From Raphanus sativus (taxonomy: Eukaryota > Streptophyta > Magnoliopsida > Brassicales > Brassicaceae): a DNA stretch of 64,000 bases. The first letter of the stretch is position 1. Every line of letters starts with the position of its first letter. The translations under genes and the position numbers were made by a program. Below, piece after piece: positions 1-11,394 of the stretch. The stretch lies in assembly GCF_000801105.2 (NCBI RefSeq), contig NC_079516.1, positions 50,265,265 to 50,329,264 on the forward strand, written 5' to 3'. The notes under the pieces were generated by a model. That model had not been told where the DNA came from. It was given only the letters and a program-made list of their open reading frames with translations, and made no database searches.

Positions 1-3000
1 ACGTTGTTCTTCTTCGCGTAGTCATTAATGATAACATCCTTTAGTGCTCCCTCCACTTTAATCCATTGTTCATCAGTGAGCGATGGCCAGATATGATGCG
101 GCTCAGTGACAACAGACTTGTCTGGCTTCAACAACATCTTAGTCTTCTCGTTATTCACATGAAGCGCGCGGAGTATCAGAACGAGTCTCGAGAAGGCGGT
201 ATACGAAGAAACGCTCGTCAACCAATCATCATAGATGTTGAACAAAACCATCTGCGGCTCCGTCGCCTTCAAAATCATATCACCAAACTTCTCAATCTTG
301 AGACAGGCCTGGAATGGAAGCTGCAGCTCGCTTCCCTTGATAACAACGTTGGGGAAATCCAGCAAGTGAACCTCCAGAGGATCCATCATTCCTTTACGTG
401 TAACAATGATCTGGTTCGGCTGTTCTTCGACGGGGAGAGACTTCACAAGCGCAGCAACCTCTTCAGCTGTTTTCCATTTCGCCAGCTGGCTGAGACGCTT
501 CTGACCTGCCCAGACGCTCGTATGGATAACTTTCAAGAACATCTGTCCAGTCCTCGGATTGAAAATAAAAACCGCACCGTTGATCGGCTTAGTTGTTAAG
601 TTCCCCTCAAACGTCTTGTGAATCGTGACACGGTACACATTAGTATCATCAACAAACCATTTAATCTGATTGTTGAATACTTCACCATAGTTTTGAGATG
701 ACAGATACGGTTCCGTAGGAGTGGACGAGTATAACTGCAGACCTTTCTTTATCCTATCCCTCAACGCGTGTAGAGCCGGATTCGACTTCATAATCTTGTC
801 CATCGCTCGAGTAAGAAGAGGCTTCGACCCGGGGAACCAATTACCAAACGCAGAGTGCAAGTTGTACGCTAGATCAATCCCAATCACTACACCGGTTGGA
901 GACGGATAGATAGACATGCTATCCGATGTATAATCCATAAACTTGGCTCTGGTGTAACGCTCAATATCATGAGAGTCATAATCTCCCCATCGAAGCTGTA
1001 CATCTATCCAGTACTTGTTACTCGCTTTCTGATCGAACATATCTTTAGACTCAGCAAGGAGACTAGGTTTCGACATCGGCCATTTATGGGAAGCGAACAG
1101 AAGAACATCAGCGCAAGAGCTGTTCATCTTATAACTCTTCCTTGGATGTATGGTCTCCTTCTGCACAGTTTCTATCTCCAATGCGTCCAGCTCTTGGTCC
1201 AGCACTTGGCAAAGATCCATCACAACACTCTCGTGTATCTTTTGCCACAGATGAGCACGGAATATCTGAATCAGAGATATCTTAAGCGTAGGAATCTTCC
1301 CATGCATGAATACTCCCGTCAGATCCAACTGCACCTGGAACCCCAAGTAAACATTCGCACGGTTAATCGTCGGCGACCACCAGAGCGTGAATCTTCTGTT
1401 AGGAATCTGGTTCAGACCAGACCTCTGCGCGTTCGTCAGCTTCTTGTACTTCATCGACTCCTCGAAACCAGACGCCTTCTCCCAGAAAAGACCCTCCCAC
1501 GTTGGGAAGTACGTTCCCTTGAATAAGGTATGCTCGAGAATACCTTCCACGCCACCAAGAGCTTGTATAACATCGGTTCGGTAATTGTTCAAGTTCCATA
1601 GCTTCCCATCGTGCCTCTGGTGTGTCCACCAGAAGGGGTTTTGTTTAAGGATCTGGTACTGCTTGAACTCGGTCCGAACCCTCCAGCCTTTATCATACGC
1701 TAGCGTGTGCCTATCCTTCTGGAACAGAGTATTTATACGTGGAATTCCTCTGTCCCAAGAGTCTTCAAGATCCTCCAGTGTAAGACGCCTGTTTTGAGCC
1801 TGTGCTTCTTGTCTCTTTAAAGCATACTCTGCCCACACACGCTGCGAATCGATAAACTCGCTTTCCCATGGCTGTATGTAACGGTAAAGATTTGGTATAA
1901 GCTGATCTTCCTCGTGGCTCATCCCGCTCCTAAAGTGGGTTACACCAACGTCTGTCTGCTTGCTGTGCTTAAGGTCGCTTTGCGGGATTAAAATATGACC
2001 CATTGACAACATTCCCAGACCGCCAAGCTCCTTTGGAGCGTAGAAGATAACCGGAGGAAACCGAGTCGGCATCTTTGAGTTCAGACCTATCTTAACTCTT
2101 GTTTGGATTTTATTCTCACACTTGACCAGTAGATCCAAAAGCTCTTGCGTGTGCACTGTTGCTTCACGAAAGTAAGTCATGAGTCCAATCAGAGCCGTGT
2201 TCCACTTGTTGACGATCTTGGTAAAGGTTGTTGATCCCGACGACATGAGAATCTGCCTCACACGATTCTCAAACACCTTCATGTGTTCATCATCAACCCG
2301 GAGAAAAGCAGCTGCAGTCCTCTCCTTTGTCTGTTCGTTTTGAAGATTCCAGACACCATCTTTAGCATTGCTTTGCGTCGTCGTCGTCCTGATTTTAGGA
2401 AGTATGCGAACTTCAAATCCACACATGCTGAAGAGAAGGTTAGGATTATCCTTGCTGTAGACAGAGACGAAGCCATTCTCCCACTCGAAACTTGTGATGC
2501 TCCGAGGCATACGGTTCTTCATGTCCCAGAACACACTTCTACCGAGATTGACATCATGTTTCATCAGCCTCATCCTCGCATCTCTTGGCCAGCACTTCTT
2601 GTTGTTGTATCCCACCATGTTTTCATTGTTGGGATCGGGATGCTCCGTAAGATAGCGCTGAATAAGATCACGAGCCTCTTCATGTGTAAATTTAAACATG
2701 ATATGAACTCTGTCTATATACCGAGAATACAGCCTTATGGGATGACGTGTCTCCACTTTTGTATCCCAAAACGTCATAAACTCGTTAGGCCTCTGCGGTG
2801 GTCCAGCAATCTCACTCGCTCGAGTCAAACCAAGAAGCAAAAGATCAAGCGACAGTCCATAGAACTGAACAATAAACGATGCAAACTGAAGTCCCCTGAT
2901 CAGACCGTACGAGTTAGTATGATTTATATCCTTGTAAGCCAGAAGCACGTTATTCTTGGCACACATATAATCTGCAAGATTGTGATCAAGAATCAAACGG

Positions 3001-5997
3001 AGAAGCCTGTTCAACATAGTCAAATCGATCTTCTCAAAGAACTTTTCAAACTTCGTCTGGAGCAACACCACACACTGCCCATCACCTGTGTCCCAAATCC
3101 CTTGCAAATTATTGATACCTTGACACCACTTGTAAACCAGAAGCGGTGGCGGCTCTGAGTCTGCTGGCTTGATCCAATTCGGAAACAACTGACGCTTATC
3201 ACCTTCGTACCACAAGTATTGATCAAGATACGCATCTGTAATTTTCTCTAGAGGATCTATTGCGTAAACCGGTATCAAGTAGCTGTACAGATCCATAAAC
3301 TGTATGCCAACCTCTTTCATGTTACGCTGCGTGAGAAGAAGACGTTTGATTCGTGACAGAGCTTCGTGCGGATTGTCGTAAGCTTGTTCAATCAGACCAA
3401 GCTCCTCTCGCTGCTGCTGATTCAACCTCACATCACCACCGTATGATTCCTTTAGTCTCTCAAGAGCCAAGATGAGCAGCTTCGTGTCGTGTTTGTATGA
3501 CAACGGAGGGAATGGAATCGGAGAAAACCTCCTTGACTCCAGCCAATGAAAAGTCGTCCTATGAATCGACACCGCCTCTTCTGGAGTAACGTACGGACCA
3601 TCTTTCAAGTAATTATGCTGCCTTTCCTGTTCTGCCTTCAACCAAAGACGAGTTAACCTTCCGAGGTTTTTCTTACAAACCGTCTTATCAACGGTCGCTC
3701 CTCTTCGGATACGCTCACGGTTGTAGTGAGCAACGTTTGTCCACCAATCAGCCTTAGATTTGACGTAACGGAGGACCATATTCTCAACTGGTACGGGCAA
3801 CCCAGGAACTTTCCAAGCGATGTTAGCTTTCCAGCATCGCCATGCCTCGCTAAGGTGTTGTAATACCGTCTTGGCTTTATTTTTCCTGATACCTTCTGGC
3901 ATAGCATCAAGAACGTCGTGCATGACAGCAGCTCGAAGCTCCAAATCAAAATGGCTCTCCACTCTCTGCTTTGTGACCGTTTTGGGAATAGCTTTTGAAA
4001 GACGCCCCTCGAACTGACGACCGAGAAGATTCCCTAACCATCGCTCAAGAAGAGGGATTATCCCTCGTAGGAAAAACAGCCAGACCCTCCACATAGGAGC
4101 CCAAAAACCACACCCTGGTCCTTTACCCACAGGACCGGTGTTGAACCTGTAATATATCAAGTGCTTTAGATCCTTGCACATCCTGATCTGCCTCATGAGT
4201 CTGTATTTGTACCGATACATACCAGTCAACTGACCAACGTGGGAGAAAATATACTGCAGACCATCAGCTAACTGGAAGGCATCAACGTTACCGAGCCGGA
4301 ACTGAACGTTTGCGTCGACTACAAGTTTTGTAAGCCGGAGGATCTCACGGCAGAGATGGAAAGCGTTCCCGAACCGTGACTTCTTTCTCTCTTTGGTGGT
4401 CAGAGTCTTCACTGGCTTCAAGTTGAAGTTGTAGTCAAGATGCAAATAGTTCAAACCCTTCCGGTGAATCAGTAGATTCAACATGTTATGCCCTTGCCGG
4501 CAGACTTGCAGACCCGCTTCAACCCAGTCCAGTTCGGTACTTTGGAAAAACTTTGTAGCCGCAAGAGAGCGGAACAAGTGCTTCTTCTTCTGAGACTTAG
4601 GTGGTCTACTGTGCACCTCGTTCAACACATAGCATTTCAAAAGCTTTTGGTAACTAACACGAACTTTAACCGGATAAGCTTGAGGACAATGCTCCTTAAA
4701 CCACTCTGACACCAGTGGGATATCTTCTGAGCGCCGTGTCCTCCCAGACCTCATATTGAAAGGCCGTGGAGCAAACAACAAAGAGATGCCAGCAGATGTA
4801 GTGTCACTGTACAGTTGTGTGTCTTTTAGCAAAGGTTCAACTCCCTCAGGTAAGGTAAAATCATCCTCATCCTCATCCTCATCAGAAAACTTCCTCTCCA
4901 GCCTTTCCTTATTAGCGTTGCTTATTGGGTGAATCAACGGATCATAATAAAACGGAGGAAGATCAGGATCCTCAGTCTTTATGTACATAACCATAGGACT
5001 ATGATACACTCCTAGTTTCACCTTCCTCGGCCTATTATTATACAAATGCGGAAAAGCCACTCTGTATTCAGTTCTCAAAGGAGAGCGAATGATAAGCTTG
5101 GTGATGTCATTAAACTCATTCCAATCCTCTTCCCCTCTCTCCATATCTCGGTACAAAGGCTCAAACCTAGGACCCCCAGGTATGCACATGTTGAGAGCCT
5201 TCGCCGTGGCGAAAGATTGCTTGTCAAACAAGTAAAAGTAGTTCCGATCAGCCAAATTATCAGAAAGCAACTGCCCCGCAAGCCTGTGAAGCGTCGCCAT
5301 GATCGGAAGCGAGAGGTTCCACCTACTGTAGCTAGGACCGTTGATGAACCTCGTCTTCACCAACGGCTTGTGGTCGTAAAACCAATCGTACACAGCGGAA
5401 TCCTCCTCCTCGTCGAGCTCCATCCGAATCGGCTCTAACGGATCCACGTCAAGCAAGTTATCAGCGTAGTCGAGGGGAGGCTCCTCGTCGTCAAACGGAG
5501 GAAACCTCATCCTCTTGAAGTGGCGGCGGTCCCTCTTCTCCCGCCTCATCATGATCCACATCGTTCCCCACTGAGACATGTAGATAGGTTCAACAACCAA
5601 CGGGATCTCGTTCACGAAGGTGATAGCTCCGGTGATGTGGTACAGAACCTTCACGTCGCGGACCTGCTCCCAGGGCATGGGGATGTTCTCGAGTAGCTTG
5701 AAGACGGCGTGGGGGACGAATTTGAGCGCTCCTAGGTATACGCGTTTGTCGTGGCTAAACTTCTTGGATGACGACATGTCGCCGTGGTCCTTGACGATCT
5801 TCCTGACGTGCTCGGGAGGCATGTCCTCCTTCTGCGTTTCCACGAATCCGAACCTCCTCTTGTTATCTCCGTATCGCTTCGAGTTCAGCTGCGTCCATCT
5901 ACGGGCCTTCTCTTCGACAGGAGGAGGAGAAGTTGGATTACAAGGTTGCGGCGGCGGCATTATGGAGCCAACGGTACCAGGAGGGGCTAAGGACATT
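1..5997 (-). CDS. PRP8: PRP8 pre-mRNA splicing factor, N-terminal ~1999 residues, cut by window edge
   Basis: PRP8 is the central scaffold of the U5 snRNP. It contacts both splice sites, the U5 and U6 snRNAs and the branch region, and acts in the nucleus. One reading frame stays open from the ATG at 5995-5997 down to base 1 with no stop or intron, about 1999 codons of the family's usual ~2350. Read by eye, it matches PRP8 throughout: the PRO8NT region (early motif [17 protein letters not shown]), PROCN, the RRM-like segment, the U5- and U6-snRNA-contact regions, and the RNase H-like domain IV ([12 protein letters not shown], then FEGNLTT). The Jab1/MPN domain would lie beyond the left edge. 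The usual plant start, MWNNNDG, is missing: translation begins at what looks like the ancestral Met8 (MSLAPPGT). Several normally invariant stretches are changed or shortened ([13 protein letters not shown] for a longer family segment). It is therefore probably a diverged paralog rather than the main copy. Confidence 0.93.
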
Positions 5998-6620
5998 GGC
6001 TAGGGTTTTTCAAATCCAAACGCCGAAACGGAGTCGCGGAAGTGTAAAGATGGCGAAGAATTTAGTGGAAACTAATTCAGTAACGAAAACCCCTAAAATT
6101 TATTTTTGGTTGAGTCGCTTCCTTTTTTTTTTTCTTAAGAGGAAACGAGTAGTAGTACTTTTTTTTTTCTGATCGAAGGTAGTGGTTATATAGAAAACTA
6201 TGAGGCGGTGGGTGTGCTTAGGCGGTTGTTCAAATTAACCGGCACAACAGGCTAGTTAACTGTTATTGGGCCTTTGCTTATGATAAACGGGCTATAAATG
6301 ATTTGTCCATAAGCCGTAGCCACAACGTTACAATTTTTAGTGTATTTGGAAATTACATTTTTGTCCTATTGGTTTCTACAATCTTTCCTGTTTTTTCCCT
6401 TTGATCACTAGTTTCTACAATCTCCAATACAGAGCAACTTCTACTCTTAGAGCAACTCTTTTTAATTATATCTGTAGATGTTCAATGAGTATATCTAAAT
6501 AAAGAGAGAATGTTCATTAAGTAATTCTTAATCACCTTGCTGTTACCGGTTTAATTTTGTTTGGGGCAGAAGCTGAAAACACAAGTGAACAAACATCTTG
6601 TAATAAAAGTTAAAACCAGA
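5998..6620 (-). promoter_or_regulatory. PRP8 leader/promoter region, duplicated at 8639-9300
   Basis: This stretch lies upstream of the PRP8 start. It contains an AACCCTAG motif just before the ATG (minus strand), T-rich tracts near 6120 and 6160, and blocks that recur in order at 8650-9300. Examples are the TTTGAAAA-ACCCTA leader, GAGTCGCTT, the GGCGGTT/CAGGCTAG segment, ATTGGGCCTTTG and the block ending TAATAAAAG. The shared order shows that the promoter was copied as DNA together with the coding sequence. No TATA box or start site could be assigned with confidence. Confidence 0.6.
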
Positions 6621-7260
6621 ATTATCAATTGTTTGATTATGCTCTGCAGCGTGATGTTAACCAAACTTTCCTCAGTAAGGAAGAAGTAAGAAGAAAGTTG
6701 CAGCTTGTGGAGGCATTTGAAACCGTGAAACCTATTATTCCACATGGTAGACCTGCACCGGTTTTGAGTTATGGAAGACACCTTCAAACCTGCAATTAAC
6801 AGAGGTTATCAAACATAATCTCTTACGACTCAGTTAATAAATCTGATGTGTTGCAAGTAATGTTTACGAAAAAACTTTGATGGTTTCTATGTGTGCTTGT
6901 AATATGAAGCATGTAATTTTCCTTAACCTGTGAGGAGGACTTAGTGTGTGTTTTCTTTGAGACTAATGTATGGGAAACTCTTTTCTATTTGTCTAGTTAT
7001 ATGTAATTATTTGAAACTATGATTTAAAATTGTTCAGTTACCTAGAATAGAGCATGGAAACAGTATGTGCAGTATATAAAACTAAGAACACAATAACAAT
7101 CATCCATAGCCATAAGAGCATTAGCAAGATCATAAGAGTATATGAGTATAAAACAAGAAACCAAGGGGGTTAAAAAACTAACCCATATACACTTTGAGGA
7201 AGCCCATACAACAGCTCACTAAATCAATAACTAGAAAATCACTTGGTATTTGGGGAGTGA
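6621..7260. other. Non-duplicated spacer with an unidentified coding-like fragment
   Basis: This segment has no counterpart in the duplicated promoter block. On the plus strand about 6634-6798 read as an open stretch of roughly 50 codons (containing FLSKEEVRRKLQLVEAF, ending TCN before a stop) that looks protein-like. I do not recognise it and see no start codon or splice context that makes it a gene. It may be an exon relic. The remainder, to 7260, is AT-rich with no visible gene. Confidence 0.3.
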
Positions 7261-7500
7261 AATTCAGTCGTTGATGAGCTTGTTAAAACGAGGGACTTGT
7301 ATGTGAGGGGATAACTCCTCCACCAGCAATAGTTCCTTTGATGAGAATGCCAAAGCTCCTCATCTCCTCTGATTGCATCCTGCAAATGTCTCGGGGGGAA
7401 TTCTCTTCACTTTTCAGATCTTTGCTGGCGATTCAAGCCAACTCAACAACTTCTGCAGTTAAGTATTCCAGAATCAATGCCGTGTAGACAGCGGCTTCTC
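7261..7500 (-). pseudogene. Histone H2A.Z relic (HTA8-like), C-terminal half
   Basis: Read on the minus strand from 7500, the sequence encodes EAAVYTALILEYLTAEVVEL, then a TGA where H2A.Z has the glycine of ELAGNASKDLK. It continues ASKDLK and, after substitutions, LIKGTIAGGGVIP, followed by frame damage where the family has the IHKSL tail. LIKGTIAGGGVIP is diagnostic of the H2A.Z variant, which replaces H2A in nucleosomes near gene starts. Only the second half of the histone fold and the tail are recognisable, and the first exon is absent. Its position agrees with HTA8 lying a few genes before NF-YB1 in Arabidopsis. Internal stop and frameshift make it non-functional. Confidence 0.85.
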
Positions 7501-7837
7501 AATTATCAGACAGATATCTTCTAGTACATGTACATCCAAACTACTACAAAAAAAAAACAACAAAGTGATGTCACAGTACAAGAACTTCTCTGAAAATTGA
7601 ATCGTAAACTAAGCAAAATAGCAGCAGCCAGTAACCAAGCAAAACTCAAGATCTCGAAATAAAGACAAAAAGAAAGCAGTTGCAAAGGCACTCAACGTTG
7701 CATAAATCATACTCTACAAGAAGTGCCTTGTAGAGCAAACAAAGTTTGGGTATGTTGTTATATAACCCTACAGAAAAAAAAAGCATGCAAGCTAACTATT
7801 TAATTCATAGAAAGAGAGGAACCAAATTTAAAAGCAA
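7501..7837. other. Spacer between H2A.Z relic and PRP8 fragment
   Basis: AT-rich sequence with A-tracts near 7548 and 7772. I see no gene, RNA or complete mobile element. It may include the former 3' flank of the PRP8 fragment. Confidence 0.5.
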
Positions 7838-8638
7838 GCGAGGATGGAGTGATTTCAGCTCCTAGAACAATATCTCTAATCTCCGATTGTGTCAGATCCC
7901 ATACCTTCACGGCTTCACGTTGTTCTTGTCTGCGTAGTCAGAAACGATTAAATCTCTTAGCGCTACCTCCACCTTCATCCATTGTTCACCAGTGAGCGAG
8001 GGCCAGATGTGACGTGGCTCAGTGACAACAGACGCGTCAGGCTTCAACAACATCTTAGCCTTGTCTTCATCCACGTGAATCGCACGTAGGATCAGAATGA
8101 GTCTTGTAAAGGCAGTATACGGAGAAACACTCTCCAACCAATCATCATACATATTGAAAATTTTAATCAGTGATTCCGTCGCCTTGGAAACCACGTCACC
8201 AACTTTCTCAATCTTAAGGAAAGCATGGAAGGGGAGCTGCAGCTCGCTTCCCCTGATAAGGGGGTATGGGAAATCAATCAGTTGAATCTCGAGTGGATCC
8301 AACATTCCTTCACGAGTAACAATGATTTGTCCGGGCTGGATTTGAACAGACCGTATAATTGCATGAACCTCTTCAGATGTTTTCCACGTGGCAAACTGGT
8401 CGAGGCGCTTCTGACCGGCCCAAACGCTCGAATGGATAACCTTGACGAGTAGCTGACCGTTTCTTGGACAGAGAATAAAAAACGCACCGTTGGTTGTTAA
8501 ATTCCCCTCAAACATATTGTGAAAGGCGTCGTTATCATCAACGAACCATGTGATTTGTTGATTGGTGAATATTTCGCCAAAGTTGTGAGATGACAAACAT
8601 GGCTGCACATAGTCCATCTCATCGTTGTTGCTCCACAT
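7838..8638 (-). pseudogene. Truncated PRP8 duplicate: start codons fused to RNase H-like domain
   Basis: An open frame of 243 codons runs from the ATG at 8636-8638 to a stop at 7907-7909. It begins MWSNNDEM, matching the normal PRP8 N-terminus (MWNNNDGM), then jumps to PRP8 residue ~1775 ([15 protein letters not shown]). It follows domain IV, including [35 protein letters not shown] and [12 protein letters not shown] deletion of roughly 1770 codons joins the two parts. The beta-hairpin after WFVDD is also shortened compared with PRP8. After the stop, 7842-7890 still reads as PRP8 in another frame (LTQSEIRDIVLGAEITP), so the stop comes from a frameshift. The ORF could still be transcribed from its copied promoter and yield a lone RNase H-like domain, but it is most simply a decaying fragment. 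Confidence 0.85.
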
Positions 8639-9300
8639 GGCTAGTTAATTAGGGTTTTCAAATCCAAACGCGGAACGGAGGAGGTGTAAAAAACTCTAGA
8701 GCCTAAGATCGATCGCGAAGAACTTAGTGAGGGCTAATCGAGTAAGAGCATGTTTATCCCTCGTACCCACTTGGGTTTCTTTCTTTTTTTTTTTTTTTTT
8801 TTTTTTTGGTCGATTAAAAAAAAAAAAAATTAAAATGCACCATTCGCGGGCCGACACCTGTCGGTGGGGCCCACGAACAGTGAACAAACCCAGCAGCATA
8901 CGTTTTTTCCTTGGCGACTTTTAGCTCATGTTTCTTCAATTTTGTGGACCCCACAGTCTACTTTTTGCCTTGAAACCCTTCCAAGATATCTGCAATAAAC
9001 ATGGTCTAACTCGAAACCCCTACAACTTGAGTCGCTTTCTTTTTTTTTTTTCTGTCAGCGGGAACAAGTCGTGGTTATATACAAACTTATAGGCGGTTAT
9101 TCAAACCGCAGAGCAGGCTAGTATTGGGCCTTTGTTTATGATAATTGGGCTTTTAAAATTATTTGCCCATAGGCCGTAGCCATTAACTAAATAGTAAAGA
9201 GAGAAAAAAATAAAAAGAAATTCTTAATCACACCATGCTATTACCGGTTTAATCTGTTAAGTGAACAAACAATCTTGTAATAAAAGAAGTTAAAATCCAC
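8639..9300. repeat. Second copy of the PRP8 promoter block, split by a MITE
   Basis: This block is colinear with 5998-6620: the leader (AAACCCTAATT before the ATG on the minus strand), GAGTCGCTT at 9031, the GGCGGTTATTCAAA segment near 9092, ATTGGGCCTTTG near 9122, and CTATTACCGGTTTAAT near 9238. It is interrupted by a 261-bp MITE at 8746-9006 that the other copy lacks. Homology stops at about 9300, just before the NF-YB1 leader, which marks one edge of the duplication. Confidence 0.75.
8746..9006. mobile_element. PIF/Harbinger-like MITE with TAA target duplication
   Basis: The element is flanked by TAA at 8743-8745 and 9007-9009. Its ends form imperfect inverted repeats: GAGCATGTTTATCCC at the left, and GACCATGTTTATTGC when the right end is reverse-complemented. 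A three-base TWA duplication and termini of this type are hallmarks of PIF/Harbinger and Tourist-like MITEs. The interior has long T and A runs (8781-8832) and no coding capacity. The paralogous PRP8 promoter near 6080 has a single TAA at the matching place, so it preserves the empty site. Confidence 0.8.
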
Positions 9301-9473
9301 AAGAACAGCAATTGTGTAAACACAATACTGTCTGTCTTCAAGTCTCTGCGAATTGTCTTAACCCCTTAACTAATCCCAATTCTAAGCTTTCAAGGTTTCT
9401 ATCCGAAATCTTCAATTTTTGCTTCCTAATTTGTAGCGATTTTGAATATTTCTTTCTCTCTGCAGAGAGTAAA

Positions 9474-10737
9474 ATGGCGGATGCGCCTTCGAGTCCAGCC
9501 GGAGACGGCGGAGAAAGCGGCGGCGGCGGCGGCTCGGTTAGGGAGCAGGACAGGTACCTTCCAATAGCTAATATAAGCAGGATCATGAAAAAGGCGTTGC
9601 CTCCAAACGGGAAGATCGGGAAAGATGCTAAAGACACTGTTCAGGAATGCGTCTCTGAGTTCATCAGCTTCATCACCAGCGAGTATGTTTCTTTCTTTCT
9701 TCTTTATGAATCTCTCTCTCTCTCTCTGAGTTTTAGCTTTTAGTAAAGTCTTTTAACTTTTTCTTTTATCTGAACTCTAATCAAACAAAAGTGTTGATAT
9801 TGATTCTTGATCCTGTTCCAAGATTCTTTCATCTTTTGAATCTGTGAAAATTTGAAATTATGTATTCGTTTATTGTAGATAAGATTTGGCTAGTCACTCC
9901 TATCTTCTACTATCTGAAGTCTTTTAGGTCCAGAGACTGTCCTTTGGGATCCTTATCTGATCTTATGTTTGATTAGTGTTTTGTGTAATGGTTGGTTTTG
10001 GTTTGACTGTTATGTGTTTTTTTTATCTCTAATTTGCGAGACTATGGATTTATCTGTTATCTGGTAAACAGGGCAAGTGATAAGTGCCAGAAAGAGAAAA
10101 GAAAAACTGTGAATGGTGAGGATTTGTTGTGGGCAATGGCAACGTTAGGTTTTGAGGATTACCTTGAACCCTTAAAGGTTTACCTTGCGAGGTACAGGGA
10201 GGTAAGTTCACATTTTTTAACTTCTTAACCCCCCTCCTTTTCTACAGACTGTTTTATTTTTCTTAAAGCAAGAAAGATAAAACTAAGATCAAAACTTTGC
10301 TTGTCGAAAACTTGTGAAGAAAATTTTGTTTACTCTTTTGGCTTTTAAAGCTCTTGCCATTGCGAGACACTGATTTGGTCTTTTTCATTTCCATGTGTAT
10401 GGGGTTGCTGTGAAACAATCCTGCTCCTGCTGATGCAGTTGGAGGTAAATTATAAAAAAAATCCCATATGCCACCATTTCAACTTCTTTTAATTTTGAAT
10501 TTTTCTACTCACAAGAGTCATTCCATTCCATTGGTGTCTTACGGAATCATAACAGGGGGATAATAAGGGCTCAGGAAAGAGCGGGGATGGATCCAATAGA
10601 GATGCACCTGGTGGAGGTGTTCCCGGTGAAGATATGCCGGTATGGTTTTTGACAAATGTTACAGTTTTTAATTTTTTTTTTTTGCTTTTTGTTTTCTTAG
10701 CTCTGCCTTCGTCATTTTGATTACACAGAGCTGGTGA
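9474..10737 (+). CDS. NF-YB1: Nuclear factor Y subunit B (NF-YB1-like)
   Basis: NF-YB is the histone-fold subunit that pairs with NF-YC and then NF-YA to bind CCAAT boxes in promoters. Exons: 9474-9682, 10072-10201, 10439-10444, 10556-10639 and 10729-10737, all with GT-AG borders, giving 438 nt and a protein of 145 residues (about 141 in Arabidopsis). The first ~22 residues are a Gly/Ser-rich tail. The histone fold spans about 23-115 ([60 protein letters not shown]). The C-terminus ends GEDMPSW, like NF-YB1. Exon 3 is a 6-nt micro-exon coding Leu-Glu. I chose the ATG at 9474 because it gives the family N-terminus MAD. An in-frame ATG at 9312 would add unrelated sequence, and a CAG at 9463-9465 suggests a leader intron. 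Confidence 0.93.
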
Positions 10738-11394
10738 ACGAAGTTGCAAGAAACTCTACAGAGATAAGAACAACGCCCAGTGATCAAAGTAATCCCTTTC
10801 TCTCTCTATCACACTGGCTTGTATATATACCCAATTGAAGTGCATAGTAATCTGTATGCATGTAGGTTTTATATCCAACCTTTCACGTTTATATTACAAT
10901 AAAGTACTACAGCATAAAATCTCTTTTAGTAAAAACCATAACTTTTACAGCATAAATTTTACTAACTTTCTTTTTGGTGTAATTATTTTTACTAACTTAC
11001 CAAAGGTAAATCTGCTGATCAAGTTGATTTTTAATTGTTATTATTATTTTTTTGTGGCTGAATCTTACCCCCATTGCATGATCTTTAACCCATCTCCTTG
11101 ACAACGATTTTGGCTAACGTGGAATTTTCTTTAAAATGTGTGCAGGTAAACTTAGAGATCAGTGTGTTGTTAACAATAAACTTAGAGATCCGGTTTAGTT
11201 GGTTGTAGTTGAATATTTCTCTTAGATACCAGAACTATTTGAAAGAAGGTAAAAAATGTGTCTAAAAGCTCTCATCTCTTAGCTTCGTTTATGGATTTCA
11301 AAAAGTTGAATATGAACAGACTAAGATCTCATCTATTTGATATCCATTCTCTTTTATTTAGTCTTTATAAACTCGTTATCAAACAATTAGTTTA
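10738..11394. other. NF-YB1 3' flank and spacer
   Basis: This holds the likely NF-YB1 3' UTR and then AT-rich spacer. A GT near 10788 and a CAG near 11144 could border a 3' UTR intron, but nothing confirms it. No other gene is visible. Confidence 0.4.

Noticed and set aside
66..3158. Several plus-strand open frames of 65-291 codons inside the PRP8 region
   Set aside because: They are antisense shadows of the continuous minus-strand PRP8 frame; their translations match no family.
9312..9473. Upstream in-frame ATG extending NF-YB1 by 54 residues
   Set aside because: The extension is unlike any NF-YB, and a CTGCAG acceptor at about 9465 suggests leader intron sequence.
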